Source: Myripristis murdjan
Taxonomy: Eukaryota > Chordata > Actinopteri > Holocentriformes > Holocentridae
Reading direction: 5' to 3'
NCBI RefSeq assembly: GCF_902150065.1
Contig: NC_043986.1
Coordinates: forward strand, 9,271,390 to 9,335,389
DNA: 64,000 nucleotides
In this document: positions 63,903-64,000 of the stretch, piece after piece
Layout of the letters: every line of letters starts with the position of its first letter
Position numbering within the stretch: position 1 is the stretch's first letter
Made by a program: the position numbers and the translations under genes
Notes under the pieces: model-generated
What the model saw: the letters and a program-made list of their open reading frames with translations, nothing else
Told to the model about the DNA's origin: nothing
Databases searched by the model: none

Positions 63903-64000
63903 TGGTGCACCACCATGGCAAAATAAAAGCCGCCTCACCTTCACAATGTTGTTGTTGTTGTTTTTCAGATGTTAAAACATTATAAAGTATATTGTATGAA
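63903..64000. other. Unique DNA past the palindrome
   Basis: Similarity to the left arm stops at about 63902 (ATTGAGTG). The remaining bases contain a TTG trinucleotide run and nothing recognisable as a gene. Confidence 0.5.

Overview
This is vertebrate, almost certainly teleost fish, nuclear DNA. Genes are split by introns with GT-AG (and one GC-AG) borders, the intervening DNA is full of (CA)n, (CT)n and pentanucleotide arrays, and the repeats are fish-type (L2-like LINE, a Penelope-like element with hammerhead ribozyme motifs). I placed exons by joining splice sites that keep frame and restore known protein families. No database search was possible, so species and percent identities are not given.

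Layout. 1-4.6 kb: repeat-rich intergenic DNA. 4.7-11.0 kb (+): actr5, the ARP5 subunit of the INO80 chromatin remodeller, 9 coding exons, 626 aa. 11.0-17.3 kb: intergenic, no gene seen. 17.3-25.6 kb (+): ndufa4l2-type NDUFA4 paralogue, 4 coding exons, 82 aa. 25.6-31.2 kb: intergenic. 31.2-45.7 kb (-): shmt2, mitochondrial serine hydroxymethyltransferase, 12 coding exons, 502 aa, with an antisense L2-like LINE fragment in intron 7. 46.8-51.8 kb (-): nxph4-type neurexophilin, 2 coding exons, 319 aa. 51.8-55.2 kb: AT-rich, with one unassigned candidate coding exon. 55.2-64.0 kb: a cluster of U5 spliceosomal snRNA genes, seven full-length and three remnants, on both strands and inside large inverted repeats. 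A Penelope-like retroelement remnant lies between U5 copies 1 and 2.

The order nxph4 > shmt2 > < ndufa4l2 with these orientations is the same as I recall for human 12q13.3, whereas ACTR5 is on human chromosome 20, so a synteny boundary lies between 11.0 and 17.3 kb. The genes do not form one pathway. shmt2 (mitochondrial one-carbon metabolism) and ndufa4l2 (respiratory chain adaptation) both act in mitochondria, actr5 in the nucleus, nxph4 is secreted, and U5 RNA is a core part of the spliceosome.

The most notable region is the U5 cluster. Copies differ in their 3' terminal stem by paired changes, keep a ZNF143/Staf-like element about 205-240 bp upstream in most cases and a conserved PSE-like block, and sit in nested palindromes with arms up to about 1.2 kb. 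Other points of interest are microsatellites that form part of splice sites in ndufa4l2 and shmt2, a GC-AG intron in actr5, and two hammerhead ribozyme motifs in opposite orientation in the Penelope-like element.
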